From: Leptidea sinapis
Lineage: Eukaryota; Arthropoda; Insecta; Lepidoptera; Pieridae
DNA: 64,000 nucleotides
Assembly (NCBI RefSeq): GCF_905404315.1
Contig: NC_066296.1
Coordinates: 6,448,001-6,512,000, forward strand
Reading direction: 5' to 3'
Both the position numbers and the translations under genes were made by a program. The notes beneath the pieces were generated by a model. That model had not been told where the DNA came from. It was given only the letters and a program-made list of their open reading frames with translations, and did not search any database. The stretch's first letter is position 1; every line of letters begins with the position of its first letter. Shown piece by piece: positions 1 to 10,059 of this stretch.

Positions 1-187
1 TAGACAAATCTATATATTGAAATGTAAGTAAGCCTTTAAGGATTTAAAGGCTTACTTACATTTCAATAACCTATCGACGTAAAGCTTCTATAGCTATATT
101 GGACATAACTGTGGACAGATAAGATCTTGTCATTTAACGGTGACAGCAAGGTATCCGTAACTAGAGATATCTTATTGAAAACGGCCG
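1..187. repeat. Short inverted-repeat element, copy cut by window edge
   Basis: Positions 49-187 match 61265-61394 closely (shared blocks such as GATAAGATCTTGTCATT, then CGGTGACAGCA and TATTGAAAACGGC). At the left edge, 17-68 forms a long hairpin whose arms read ATTGAAATGTAAGTAAGCC and its complement with a loop of a few bases. The 61.2-kb copy has inverted ends, so this is probably a MITE-like element with its left part altered. No coding content. Confidence 0.55.
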
Positions 188-930
188 ATAAACGTTGACC
201 AATCTAAGCTTCAAACGGTGGAAGTCTTTTACTGGTGATAAGTACTCCGGTAAACATCTCGATTATTAACCTACATTGTATTTTATTACAATCTAGAATT
301 TTTTTCAGAACTTATAATCTCAAAGATAGTTTATTGCATTTTATCTAAGTATAACAAAAAAAAATTTAAATATTAAAAAAATAAGTATTGCCCATTATAA
401 CCAACATTAATCTATACCAATTATTAAATATGGTATGCATTTTTTTTTCGAGAGGAGTAAAATACATTTACGTATTGAAGACCCCGAAGCGGGGCCCATA
501 TGTCGGGCTCAGGTGTAAACACCCCCTACCGACTAAAAACCTCCTCTGTGCTGATAGCCCTAAAGGCTTTTACAGCGAAGCCGGGCGGGGGCCTTGGAGG
601 CCGATATGGTATGCAATTAGAGATGGGGTGCTGGTGTAGGTTACTTTGTTATATATCATGAACAGCCAAGAGGAGAAGTAGATCTGTACTCGATCAACTT
701 TATATAAAAAAGCAAAAGCAAAGTTGTGGTACATATGACCTCCTTTAGAGAATCTGAAACGCGAGCAAGTTGGACGGAAATGACGACCACTATGTTATTA
801 GACTTTTCTATGAAGTTAGTCCAGACGAAGAATTGCGGTTCTCAAAAAACTTCTTGCTACTTCTACTTATTAGCTGGGTTAAGCTAGCTAGCTTATACGA
901 GACAAATATTTTTTTTTAGGATTCATAAGT
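188..930. other. No recognised gene; small GC-rich patch
   Basis: AT-rich sequence with one GC-rich patch at about 478-640 containing a frame of 83 codons. The frame has no recognisable domain, no splice sites and no signal peptide, so I do not call it a gene. The patch may be a fragment of an old repeat. Confidence 0.4.
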
Positions 931-988
931 GTCATGCCCGTGACCTACTGATGAATAAATTTTGATTTGATTTGATATGATTTGAAGT
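931..988 (+). repeat. LINE 3' tail ending in TTTGA repeats
   Basis: The stretch GATGAATAAATTTTGATTTG and following TTTGA units resemble the end of the LINE at 56455-56920, which also finishes in AATAAAATATTTTGATTTG repeats. Such short tandem tails are typical of 5'-truncated non-LTR retrotransposons. Only the tail is visible here. Confidence 0.45.
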
Positions 989-1187
989 GTTTCCGTAATA
1001 TATTGGTACATTATGTAGTATTAAGTTGTGTTCAGTTGGCATTTAGACAGTGTTCAACACTTAGGTAAAATTATAAATTTGCACGTTTTGAAACAAATTG
1101 ACTATTGAATATATTGAAATAGTAGTATTTGCCTTAAATTACTTTTAATATTGTCACTTTTCTGTCTGAGAACGAAATTTGACCGAA

Positions 1188-1360
1188 TATCATAATCATC
1201 ATCAGCCGGAAGACGTCCACTGCTGGACAAAGGCCTCCCCCAAAGATTTCCACGACGGTCGGTCCTGCGCTGACCTCATCCAACATATTCCAGCGATCTT
1301 GACCAGATCGTCGGTACATGTTGTGGGGGTATACCAACACTGTGTCTTCCGGAAGATCGA
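1188..1360. mobile_element. RTE-type LINE fragment
   Basis: Contains the blocks GACGTCCACTGCTGGACAAA and CGATCTTGACCAGATCGTCG, the 3' region of a LINE that I recognise as abundant in lepidopteran genomes. A more decayed copy is at 26088-26215. No intact reading frame remains; two overlapping open frames here are chance frames through the repeat. Confidence 0.55.
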
Positions 1361-1535
1361 ATATATGTGTGTGTAAATATTACCTCGCAGTATTTAGCCC
1401 CATAGGCTGGTGGGGGCGAGTCACAGAAGCGATGTCGGCTGCGGGTTCTGGTAGAACAATGCGCGGGCGCTGGACAGGCCGACCACGGCGACCACTCTCC
1501 CCAACCACCAGCGCCACCTTCTGCATAGATTTAGT

Positions 1536-1597
1536 ATACCAGTGGGACACCTTTTGCACAGGAAGCCAGCTAGATTACGGGAACCACAACGGCCGCA
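1536..1597 (-). repeat. R300 family, 3' fragment
   Basis: Reads ACCAGTGGGACACC...GGAAGCCAGCTAGATTACGG...CACAACGGC, the reverse complement of the 3' end of the R300 family. The remainder of the element is absent. Confidence 0.6.
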
Positions 1598-1609
1598 ATT
1601 TATTATATC

Positions 1610-1767
1610 TAATATCCGGGCGACAAAGCCTTGCTCGGATTTTTAAGAATGTACGAAACTTTAACAAATGAAAAACTAATAGGACATCTGGATTCGAACC
1701 GGGATATTCTTTGCCCCTGTATACTAAATTTTATGAAAATCGTTGGAGCCGTTTCCGAGATTCATTT
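1610..1767 (-). repeat. tRNA-derived SINE, internally deleted copy
   Basis: Starts with CGACAAAGCCTTGCTCGGAT, carries GGATTCGAACCGGGAT (a pol III B-box in reverse complement) and ends in AAAATCGTTGGAGCCGTTTC. The fuller copies at 19087-19397 and 60795-61110 show the same order with about 150 bp more in the middle. Confidence 0.6.
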
Positions 1768-1995
1768 TAAAAGGCATTTATTTTCTGAAAATTGATTCCT
1801 TTAGAATTCTGTTTGATGTCATTTATAATAACTTCTAGATACTACTACCGCTTCGGAAACAAATGGCGCTCTGAGAGAGAAGAAGCGGCGCAAGAAACTC
1901 TCCCAGCATTCTTTTTTTGCGCTCTTTTCAATAAAAATATACAATATTGTACAGTCATTTCTATCGCTATAAAATAATCACAATCTAGTCCCCTA
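1768..1995 (-). mobile_element. LINE-B 3' end
   Basis: Reverse complement of the 3' UTR found at 48330-48515: CGCTTCGGAAACAAATGGCG, AGAAGCGGCGCAAGAAACTC and TTCTTTTTTTGCGCTCTTTT are shared. It ends at GGCATTTATTTTCTGAAAAT, the 3' terminus of the family. It is a 5'-truncated insertion without coding sequence. Confidence 0.65.
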
Positions 1996-2125
1996 TTATA
2001 TATATATATATATATATAGAGCTATGAATATATATATATATATATATTCATAGCAATTCTTGTATATATTTATATACAAGAATTGCTCGTTTAAAGATAT
2101 AAGATATATATATATTTATTTAGAC
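1996..2125. repeat. TA microsatellite with nested palindromes
   Basis: Several TA runs separated by two dyads: GCTATGAATATA.../...TATATTCATAGC and GCAATTCTTGTATATA with its complement (about 2054-2087). The block ACAAGAATTGCTCGTTTAAA recurs near 20110 and 61135, so part of this is a dispersed repeat. Confidence 0.6.
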
Positions 2126-2290
2126 GGGCAATCTTCCTGCTATTTAGTATGGGCAGCGGTGTACCTTCAGATCATCCGTACGCTCATTTCTTCTCCTATT
2201 CTACAAAAAAATAATGTATCAATATATGTTTGATCTGGGGACACAGTAGTGATGAATCGAGCAAAAAAAGCAGCACGGCCGCACCATCTA

Positions 2291-3776
2291 CACTGGCCTT
2301 CGAAAGTAAGTATCACACTTTTAAAATTGGGATAACGTTTTAAGTTCACAAGATATATTTTCGAAATAAAAAGGACTCCAAAGAGTATTTAATTTTGTAC
2401 ATAAAAACTTTATAGTCGGTAACCTTCTTTTAAGAAGTGGCTGAAAAAAAAATTCAAAAACAAAACCATTCCTTTTTCAAAGTGGACGTTTGTTGAATTA
2501 CAATTTTACCATTCACATTTTTCTTTCTGTTTTAAATTTTTTTCAAGATCGATGGGTCTTGTTTTAAAAATTTATGCTAAAAAGCACATAACAAGAATGG
2601 TGGGTGTGACGGTACGAACGGTCCAGAAGCTAAAGCGAAGGTACGAAGAGACTGGACACCATCTGAGGAGACCTTGTGATGGCAGACCTAGGTGTACCAG
2701 TGCCCGAGAAGATCGTTATATTATTTCCACTGTGTTAAGAAATCGCCACCAAAATGCTGTTGAAGTCCAGCAACAGCTACTTCAGACCCGGAGGTACTAC
2801 ATTAGTGACAGTACAGTGAGAAGAAGACTTGCTGAAGCAAATTTGAAACCCCGAAGACCAGCGAGTGGCCCAAAACTCGAGAGACAGCATCGAGTAGCGA
2901 GACTGCGATACGCCCGTGAACACATGCAGTGGGATGAAGAAGAATGGTCAAGAATTTTGTTTGCAGATGAGTCTCGATTCTCCCTTTACACTTCTGATGG
3001 AAGGCGAAGTGTTTACAGGCGACCTGGTGAGCGATACCTTCAAACCTGCATCTCAGAAAGAGTCCAATACGGTGGAGGCAGTGTACATGTATGGGCTGGC
3101 ATATCTTCAGAAGGTCGCACAGACCTAGTAGCCATAGAAAATGGCACCCTCACTGGGCAAAGATATGCTCAAGAGATTCTCAATGAGTATGCAGGGCCGT
3201 ATTTAGCAAATTTGGGTGATGGATCGATGCTGATGCATGATAATGCCCGGCCACACACGGATCATATCGTACAAGAGTATATTCAGGAGGTCGGTATCAG
3301 CGTGATGGCTTGGCCATCAAGAAGTCCTCATCTCAACCCGATTGAAAACGCCTGGGATGAGCTTGGGAGGCTAGTCAGAAATCGCAGACCACCACCTACT
3401 ACCCTCAGGGCACTAAAGCAGGCCTTGGTAGAAGAATGGGAGAATATTCCCCAACATTGGCTCCGAAACCTAGTGTTCAGTATGCCAAACCGGCTCGAAG
3501 CTATAATCAGAGCTCGAGTAGGCAATACCAGTTATTAAAAATTAAATAACATGTAATACATTTTAGTTGAATATTTTTTACACTAAACTAAAAATGTCTA
3601 TTTTCATTGTTTTATCTTTTTTAAGTTAAGAATGTTACTAATGTATAATTTTAGTTTCTAAGAATTAAAGCCTATAAAATTTGCAACAAAACGTTTTTAA
3701 TCTTAAATCTCTACCTTCTATAGTTAAGAAAAAAATTTAATTTGAAAAGTGTGATACTTACCTTTGCAGGCCAGTG
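2291..3776 (+). mobile_element. Complete Tc1-family DNA transposon
   Basis: A 1486-bp element flanked by TA on both sides (2289-2290 and 3777-3778), the target duplication expected of Tc1/mariner. The left end reads CACTGGCCTTCGAAAGTAAG and the right end, in reverse complement, CACTGGCCTGCAAAGGTAAG; similarity continues through GTATCACACTTTT for about 38 bp. Inside lies one open transposase gene. The few differences between the two terminal repeats suggest some age, yet the reading frame is undamaged. Confidence 0.92.
2552..3538 (+). CDS. Tc1-family transposase
   Basis: A 328-residue cut-and-paste transposase that would act in the nucleus on the terminal repeats of the element around it. The N-terminal third is the paired-like helix-turn-helix DNA-binding region, with a GRP-type linker at about residues 44-46 (DGRPRCTS). 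The catalytic triad is visible: D139 in LFADES, D230 in LMHDNARPH and E265 in HLNPIENAWDE, with 34 residues between the last two (DD34E, the Tc1 signature). Family members are usually about 340 residues, so the chosen ATG may lack a short N-terminal piece, but no domain is missing. There are no internal stops or frameshifts, so this copy may encode working enzyme. The gene is a single exon in the middle of the element. Confidence 0.93.
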   Translation: MGLVLKIYAKKHITRMVGVTVRTVQKLKRRYEETGHHLRRPCDGRPRCTSAREDRYIISTVLRNRHQNAVEVQQQLLQTRRYYISDSTVRRRLAEANLKPRRPASGPKLERQHRVARLRYAREHMQWDEEEWSRILFADESRFSLYTSDGRRSVYRRPGERYLQTCISERVQYGGGSVHVWAGISSEGRTDLVAIENGTLTGQRYAQEILNEYAGPYLANLGDGSMLMHDNARPHTDHIVQEYIQEVGISVMAWPSRSPHLNPIENAWDELGRLVRNRRPPPTTLRALKQALVEEWENIPQHWLRNLVFSMPNRLEAIIRARVGNTSY

Positions 3777-3778
3777 TA

Positions 3779-4075
3779 TTTCTCGAAGCAATTCAGGCCA
3801 TTTTAGACCCTCTCTTACTTAGTTTTGGATAAAACTAGAAGCTGTTTTGTTTAGAAATGTTTTAAATAAATAGATTGGCTTGGACATCGCACAAAATTTG
3901 AGAGATACATTGTATTTTAATTAAAAAAAAAGATAAATTGTATCATGTGAGGGCCAAGTTTATCTATATTATAATAATAAGGTTATATAAAACATAAGGA
4001 TTTTTAATATTGATATGGTCACTTTGAGATGTTGCAAGATATGCTAATAACATGATAACTTAAGATAGGATAGGA
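3779..4075. other. AT-rich sequence, nothing recognised
   Basis: No reading frame, splice signal or known repeat could be recognised in this stretch between the Tc1 element and the repeat at 4076. Confidence 0.4.
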
Positions 4076-4184
4076 GGAACTTTAAGTTGGGACTGAAAAA
4101 ATTAACCGACTTTGTATTACATGGATCTCACAACTTTTGACGGTTGAAGAACTGAGTTGTGAGACTTGGTTTTTTTCTTAGATC

Positions 4185-4706
4185 ATTTATCCGTCTAGAT
4201 AGACTATGACAGCTGTAAAAACGCCGAAAAAATAGATTTAGAACTAACCTTTGAGTAATTCGCGCACACTAACACAAAGTGTCAAACAAATCGCGAGTGT
4301 AAGACGTAGCTTGTCACGCACACTAAACAAATTTTATTTTAATAAAAATACGGGACGGGACGAGCAGGACGTTCAGCTGATGGTAATTGATACGCCTTTC
4401 CCATTACAATGTAGTGCCGCTCAGGATTCTTGAAAAATCCAAAAATTCTGAGCGGCACTACAATTGCGCTCGCACCTTGATACAAAAGATGTTACGTCTC
4501 GTTTGCCCAGAAATTTCACTAGCTACGGCGCCCTTCAGAACGAAACACAGGAATGTTTATACATTACTACTTAACAGCAGAAATAGGCGCCGTTGTGGTA
4601 CCCATAATCTAGCCGGCATCCTGTGCAAAGGAGCATCCCACTGGTAAAATTCCTGGCTTGTTGTTATCGGGTGTCTAACAGCAAGAGACTCTCTCTAGAC
4701 GCTTAT
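4185..4706 (-). repeat. M1 inverted-repeat element carrying a nested R300
   Basis: The left end is ATTTATCCGTCTAGATAGA and the right end CTCTCTAGACGCTTAT, degraded forms of the M1 terminal repeat. The core includes AAATCGCGAGTGTAAGACGT. It is split at about 4333 by an R300 copy; the M1 core resumes with TTCCTGGCTTGTTG. Confidence 0.75.
4333..4647 (+). repeat. R300 family, full-length copy
   Basis: Runs from TTTTAATAAAAATACGGGAC to GAGCATCCCACTGGTAA. It includes the family's internal hairpin (AGTGCCGCTCAGGATTCTTG ... ATTCTGAGCGGCACT), then GCCCTTCAGAACGAAACACA and CCATAATCTAGCCGGCATCC. An AATT-like duplication may flank it. It is inserted in M1. Open frames through it are not conserved between copies. 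Confidence 0.7.
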
Positions 4707-4974
4707 TCTAAGGTTTTTTTATAAGTAATTTTTTTCATGGCATTAGTACTAATTAACCTGAGAGAGGTAACGTCGGTAGACAATCCATTCTAACATCCGC
4801 GACTGCACCAGTGACAGCCTGTGAGACGTACACGAAGCAGTACTCAGGATACCTTTCACTGAAGAGGCGGCAATCAAAAGACGCTGTGTGTTGACCCCTG
4901 AACAAAAAAAATATCATAAAAGTGAAAAAATTATTAATCCTTCGTTTGAACTGTCAGTCATATTTGATTTTTTT

Positions 4975-5392
4975 TATCTATATTCAAAATTTCAAAAGAA
5001 ATAAAAATTCAAATATTTTTATTCAAAACACATCACTTATTGATAGTCAAAAACTACCACCCAATCCAAAAATAATGCCTCAGACCGGAGAAGAATGGGC
5101 GCAACAAAATCAGCGGGCTTCTTTTTTTCTCATCAATAAAATGTGTTTACAATAATAGATAGTTTAAAGTAATATTGTACAATTTAACTTATTATTTAAA
5201 AGCCTGAGGGCGGTCGCTCCATTCCCGATTGGGATTACCACAGATTTGTGGTATCATTGATAAATACATTTATGTTATAGTAACCTTTACCACACAAATG
5301 TTTTTTAACATTTCTTTTGAATAATGTAAAACTTTTGTTATGCACATTTTCTGGGATCTTGTTGTAAAAGCATATACATCGCTCCACAAAAT
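4975..5392 (-). mobile_element. LINE-C 3' end with remnant of coding tail
   Basis: In reverse complement it reads a short coding tail followed by the 3' UTR. Markers are CAAATATTTTTATTCAAAAC, AAACTACCACCCAATCCAAA, GAAGAATGGGCGCAACAAAA and ATTTTCTGGGATCTTGTTGT. Better copies of the coding tail are at 15040-15205 and 16471-16767. This copy is 5'-truncated and dead. Confidence 0.65.
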
Positions 5393-5426
5393 ACTTTTAG
5401 AAAATTTAAAACTTTAGTAACAATAA

Positions 5427-5464
5427 CAATAAATTTTCTTAACTTTAGTTAAGAAAATTTATTG
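5427..5464. repeat. Perfect 18-bp hairpin
   Basis: CAATAAATTTTCTTAACT followed by TT and the exact complement. It sits just beyond the LINE-C fragment. Function unknown. Confidence 0.8.
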
Positions 5465-5683
5465 TCAACACTGCCTTAAAATTAAAATTAGATTTTTTTA
5501 TTATATTTTTTATCAATATTTGTTAATTACACTTGTATAAAATCAGTGTTCTAATCAGTATAATAATAAAATAATAATAAATAAATAATAATAAAATAAT
5601 ATTAATTTAGGCTAAAAATTATTTGATCGAACAACAAACATTTGAGGTACTGGGCCACTTATCTTCAAATATCTCAAGGTAAA

Positions 5684-5752
5684 GAGCGCAATCGCAGTTG
5701 TGCTCAGAATTTTACATTTTTAGACTCCTGAGCGGCACTGCAAGGTAACAGG
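5684..5752 (-). repeat. R300 family, internal fragment
   Basis: Contains AGAGCGCAATCGCAGTTGTG and ACTCCTGAGCGGCACTGCA, the hairpin portion of R300 in reverse complement. Both ends of the family are missing. Confidence 0.5.
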
Positions 5753-7760
5753 GGGCCTACTCCTAAAATCGATATTCGATAAATCGTGGCATTAGTCGTG
5801 TCGAATCCTACTCTTAGTTCGTCGTATTCAATGTCGAAACGATGATTGAACGAACGAAACATTATTCGATATTATCGGTCCTAACCCTACTCTTAGTTGA
5901 AAATGTCAGAGACGAATATTCGAATTTCACAAATAATCAAACGTCACTTTTACGATAATCTCAACGACACCATCTAGGCTGTCGTTGCTATTATCGTTTC
6001 ATGTTGTATAGATATTTTTGCCATACAATATACACAGTTAATAAATATTATTAAAATAATTATATTTGATTTACTATTCAACAGGATTTTTTTACTACTA
6101 AGTTATTTAAGTCATTTTGTTGATCGTTTATGCGTAGAAATAATGCAAATGGCCGCCCGAGAAATAGGAAGTCAACGAGAAGGAAGAGGGTTGAGTTACT
6201 TTTTTTACATTTTATTATCCGCAAGTTTTGTATTATTTATTCAATTTTAAATGGTCATATTATATTCATTACATATTTTTTTAACATTTACATTATGTGT
6301 AAATGATACCAATTTGATGGTGCAGAGTCTGGCATGGTTCTTAGCGCCTAAGCTATGTTTTGACTTTTGACACTTCACAGCGACAAAGCACAGATAATGT
6401 TTAGGTTTGAACATTAGTGTGAATGTAATATTACATTCACACTAACATCGTAAAAAAATCAAAATATTAATTAGTTTATGGTAACTATAAACGATAAGGA
6501 ATTCGAACATTTGTTAGAGTAGGATAGTTGCGATATATTCGGAGTATTATCGTATCGTTCCGAATGTATCGTTGTAGATTTTGCGAGCAGACCTCCAGGT
6601 GAGTAAAATAATATATTTGTCATTTGTCAGCGAGGCAGCCTTTTATCGATGGCCCGATAACAGAAACAATAACCGATATATGTCGTTTAAAAGGCGTCAA
6701 ATGCTGTTTCCTTTAGAAATGGCGTTTGAGTGAGGTCTGTGTTTAGTTCCGCACGATACGTCATGTGCCATATTGTTTGACAATGACGCTTAGATTTAGA
6801 CGTCAAAAGTGACTTTCGTAACTGATGACACAACACGTCAACAGGTTGGAGCATAGATAAGAGTAACAATATACTGACATGGATAGGCAACTCGGCACTT
6901 TAAATTTTCTTACCCGTTGGCGCCATCTGGACGACGGATAGTACAACTTTTCGTATGTGTATACTGTGTATTGAAGTCTACATGAATGCGTGTGTATTTA
7001 TCTAAATACTTTATTGCATTGTTTTTTCTAATTATTATTTTGTTGTATAATTTACTACATTTAAAATAACACATAACAAGGAGTTTATTATTTCAAAATG
7101 CGAAAAGCACAAGTAAGCAGTAACTGTTCTCAAGCAGACGCCATTTGCAATAATTTTAATTTCGTTTTTAAAACATAAGAACCGTCAAAGTTTCAAACAC
7201 CGTTTCTATGTCGGCATACAGATGGCATAGTTTCAGTGAAAAAATCATTAAATTTAGTTCTTATGCAGTCCTTTTAGAGCAGAATTTGGTATGTGACAAA
7301 AATCGCGTTTCAAATAAATATTAAATGACTTTCATTTGAATTTAGTTCTTATGCAGTCCTCTTAAAGAATAATTTTGCAGGCTGGAAAAAACACGTATCG
7401 AAGAAATATTCAATAACGCTTGCCAGTTTTAATAAATAACAGCTATCTAATAAAACGAACACCTCTAACCATAGCATGGATTGGAGTCAGTCGTGTTGAT
7501 GCTTTCGGCAAAGTCGCACGCAGAACTAAATGCACTTTTTATCCGTTTGCATCCGTACATATTGGGTGCTATTATTGAGTTTAATTATTGAAACTAAGTA
7601 TACCTTCGTTGAACAAGCCGACCTAACTTTTATTTCATGTTATTTCTTGAAAAAAACAGGTAAGGTTTGTAACGTAGAGAAGAAGAAGGGTGAGGGATCT
7701 TTCGATTGAAGGCCGCGTGTACGACCCTTCGTCGACATATTAAATCTTTTGCGGGTAAAC
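5753..7760. other. Intron or flank of the THSD1-like gene; no exon recognised
   Basis: AT-rich sequence searched on the minus strand for the exon that should follow 7958-7761. None was convincing. A possible donor (CGGGTAAGA) near 6910 has no matching protein-like frame. The stretch holds a perfect palindrome (6414-6445) and a short direct repeat (7253-7283 and 7340-7370, sharing TTTAGTTCTTATGCAGTCC). Confidence 0.4.
6414..6445. repeat. Perfect 32-bp palindrome
   Basis: TTAGTGTGAATGTAAT is followed directly by its exact reverse complement with no spacer, so each strand could form a 16-bp stem. No gene is adjacent. Confidence 0.85.
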
Positions 7761-7958
7761 CTGAAGATGAACAACAAACCTGCGGACTCTTCTCTCAGCT
7801 ACATAACGGAGTCTGTCTGCATCTCTGCCAAACACTCGTACCCGGTCAACCCCCTCCAGAACACACTCCGGATACTGGAATAGAACCCGCACCCCCTCTC
7901 CGCAAGGGAACACGGATCCACCGTGGACGTTAAGCACAAATTGCTCTGACCAATCCGC
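7761..7958 (-). CDS. THSD1-like gene, exon 4
   Basis: A 198-bp exon, exactly 66 codons, in phase 0 at both ends. On the minus strand it is preceded by TTTTATTTACAG and followed by GTTTACCC, giving AG and GT at the borders. It encodes residues 267-332 of the deduced protein and starts ADWSEQFVLNVHGG. It contains two cysteines (285 in VFPCGEGV and 298 in YPECVLEG) separated by a strand-like segment and then VDRVRVFG. This Cys-Gly-x-Gly-Val ... Pro-x-Cys order resembles the second half of the THSD1 extracellular region, which supports linking it to exons 2 and 3 although the intron between is 7.3 kb. GC content is clearly higher than in the flanks. The following exon, expected to continue in phase 0, was not found. 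Confidence 0.75.
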
Positions 7959-8160
7959 CTGTAAATAAAAAAAAATCAAGTTATGCTGACTATTTTATCA
8001 CCATTCTAGTTTCACATACACTTTCAGTATTGAAAATATTAATTATTTACTAGAATTTTTGGTTAATTAATTATTCACTAGTTGGTGGTACTTTTGACGT
8101 TTAATTTGTTAATGAGTTGAGTGACAAGTTTAAAGTTCAATGATTTAAAATGTTATTTTA

Positions 8161-8352
8161 ATTATACATAGCCTTTTGCCGATATTTCGATCCAATTGCA
8201 TCACTCGTGGTCGCGGCGGGACTGCTATGGCGGCGAGAAACTCTTGACACATTGACAGTTGACACTAATAGTACATCAATCAGTCCACGTGGCGCCTAAT
8301 TCGTTTTGGTCTTTGATCCCCTAATTCACTACTAACGACGTTTAACCTTTCG
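8161..8352 (+). repeat. Left arm of a 5.4-kb-spaced inverted repeat
   Basis: Matches 13719-13925 in reverse complement: GCCGATATTTCG, CCAATTGCATCACTCGTGGT, AACTCTTGACACA, CCACGTGGCGCCTAATTCGT and AACGACGTTTAA are shared. It is an unclassified dispersed repeat. Both arms abut R300 sequence on their inner side. Confidence 0.75.
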
Positions 8353-8365
8353 GGTCTTTTTGTTG

Positions 8366-8930
8366 CTTTTTTTTATGAAAATAAGGGACGAGACGAGCAG
8401 GACGTTCAGCTGATGGTAATTGATACGCCCTGCCCATTACAAAGCGGTGCCGCTCAGGATTCTTGAAAAACCTCAAAAATGATGTAGATGATCTGACAGA
8501 TGCATTATGCGTGACCAATGCCAAGCGTGGCTGACCGTATACGACTTGTCAATCAAAATTGGTTACAATTATAAAGGATTCGCTTTAATTTTACATCTTG
8601 CTGTATCTCCGTTAGAGATGTTTTTTTTTTGTTAGAGATGTTTTTCGTTTGTGCTAGTCTTTTTTTTATGAAAATAAGGGACGAGACGAGCAGGACGTTC
8701 AGCTGATGGTAATTGATACGCCCTGCCCATTACAAAGCAGTGCCGCTCAGGATTCTTGAAAAACCTCAAAAATGATGTAGATGATCTGACAGATGCATTA
8801 TGCGTGACCAATGCCAAGCGTGGCTGACCGTATACGACTTGTCAATCAAAATTGGTTACAATTATAAGGGATTCGCTTTAATTTAACATCTTGCTGTATC
8901 TCCGTTAGAGATGTTTTTCTCTCTCACTCG
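8366..8930 (+). repeat. 293-bp tandem duplication containing R300 5' pieces
   Basis: Two adjacent copies with a period of 293 bp (ATGAAAATAAGGGACGAGAC begins at 8375 and at 8668). Each unit holds the first part of R300 up to its hairpin, broken at AAACCTCAAAAATGATGTAG, followed by GATCTGACAGATGCATTATG and CCGTATACGACTTGTCAATC. The two copies differ at only a few sites, so the duplication is recent compared with other repeats here. Confidence 0.85.
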
Positions 8931-9416
8931 GTTTGTTTGTTTATACGCTAGTATATTGTACCAATAATTATTGTGGTGCAAAAGAGTATATCACAGGTAC
9001 ATAAATTTTACCTTCAATAACCTGGAATATAGCTTGTTTTAGATTCTTTATCAGCAATAAAATATAACACCACACATAATTTTCTCATTAGAAAAAACAT
9101 CTTATTTATCTTATCTTATAAAATTAATAAAAATAGTTTATAAAACAAACAAAAAACACGCTTTGGTTGAAAAGATAATGGTTGAAATTTAAAATGAACA
9201 TCAATTCCTGCCTTATCGACGATAGGTGAAAAATTATATAAATTAACAAAAATCTTATTTTGCAAATTGAAAAATGGAATAATTTATTGAATTGATTTAT
9301 TGCCATCGGTCCTCGATAAATCGATACGAAGTTTGAACGATATCTGAACATTTAAAGTGGGTCAAAATCGCGCCCAAATGAGTCGGCTACAAACAAACAA
9401 ACAAAGCTAATAAAAA

Positions 9417-9617
9417 AAAAGAAAAAGAAATAGTTAAAAAATTGCACTATATGATAGAAAATAAGTGAAACCTTTAAATTGGAACTGAATAAATTGACCG
9501 ACTTGGTATTACATAGATCTTACAACTTTTTAAGTCAGAAGAATTGAGCTGTGAGACTTGGTTATTTATAAGTTATGTTTTTGATTGCATTAGAATTAAT
9601 AAACCTGAGAGAGGTAC
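9417..9617. repeat. Unclassified repeat and 48-bp flanking repeat
   Basis: 9417-9464 (AAAAGAAAAAGAAATAGTTA onwards) recurs in direct orientation at 13151-13199, outside the minisatellite region. 9470-9617 is an uninterrupted copy of the repeat at 4076-4184 plus 4735-4765. Confidence 0.55.
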
Positions 9618-10059
9618 CCAACGTAACGCCATAATATACACACTAGAGATGATGAATATAACACTCAACCAATAAATTTAACTAATATTTAAAATCAACT
9701 AATATATTCAATAAATAAATTTATTATTATTGAATAAAAATATCATATCAACTTCAACCATTTCAACCTATCAACCAATAAATGTAAGCAATAAATGAAA
9801 AATCATATTCAATAAATAAAATTAACAATTACCATTATTGAATAAAAATATCATATTATCTTCAACCTGGGTTGAAGAAGAATTAACTAAATTGAATGCT
9901 TTGAAATTTAACCTTTAAAATCTTCGTTTTAAGCAACATTTTCGTACGTTCATATAATATTATTCTACCGGACTGAAGTATACCTATTCATTACGTTAGC
10001 TTTATTCTATTGTCGTCCTTACTATACTCATTATAGTGTTTGAGTTGATGAATTGCTTT

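Larger units (their letters stand above)
4076..4765. repeat. Unclassified repeat interrupted by an M1 element
   Basis: Sequence 4076-4184 and 4735-4765 (ACCGACTTTGTATTACATGG, TGAGTTGTGAGACTTGG, then ACCTGAGAGAGGTA) matches an uninterrupted copy at 9470-9617. In the present copy the two halves are separated by the M1 element at 4185-4706. Confidence 0.55.

Noticed and set aside
388..639. 83-codon frame in a GC-rich patch
   Set aside because: No domain, signal peptide, splice sites or second copy to support coding.
6540..6612. Plus-strand CCAGGTGAGT donor-like site
   Set aside because: No coding frame leads into it and no acceptor partner was seen.
6860..6990. Possible minus-strand exon ending CGG then GTAAGA
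   Set aside because: A CAG lies upstream, but the short frame between does not continue the THSD1-like protein and the phase does not match.
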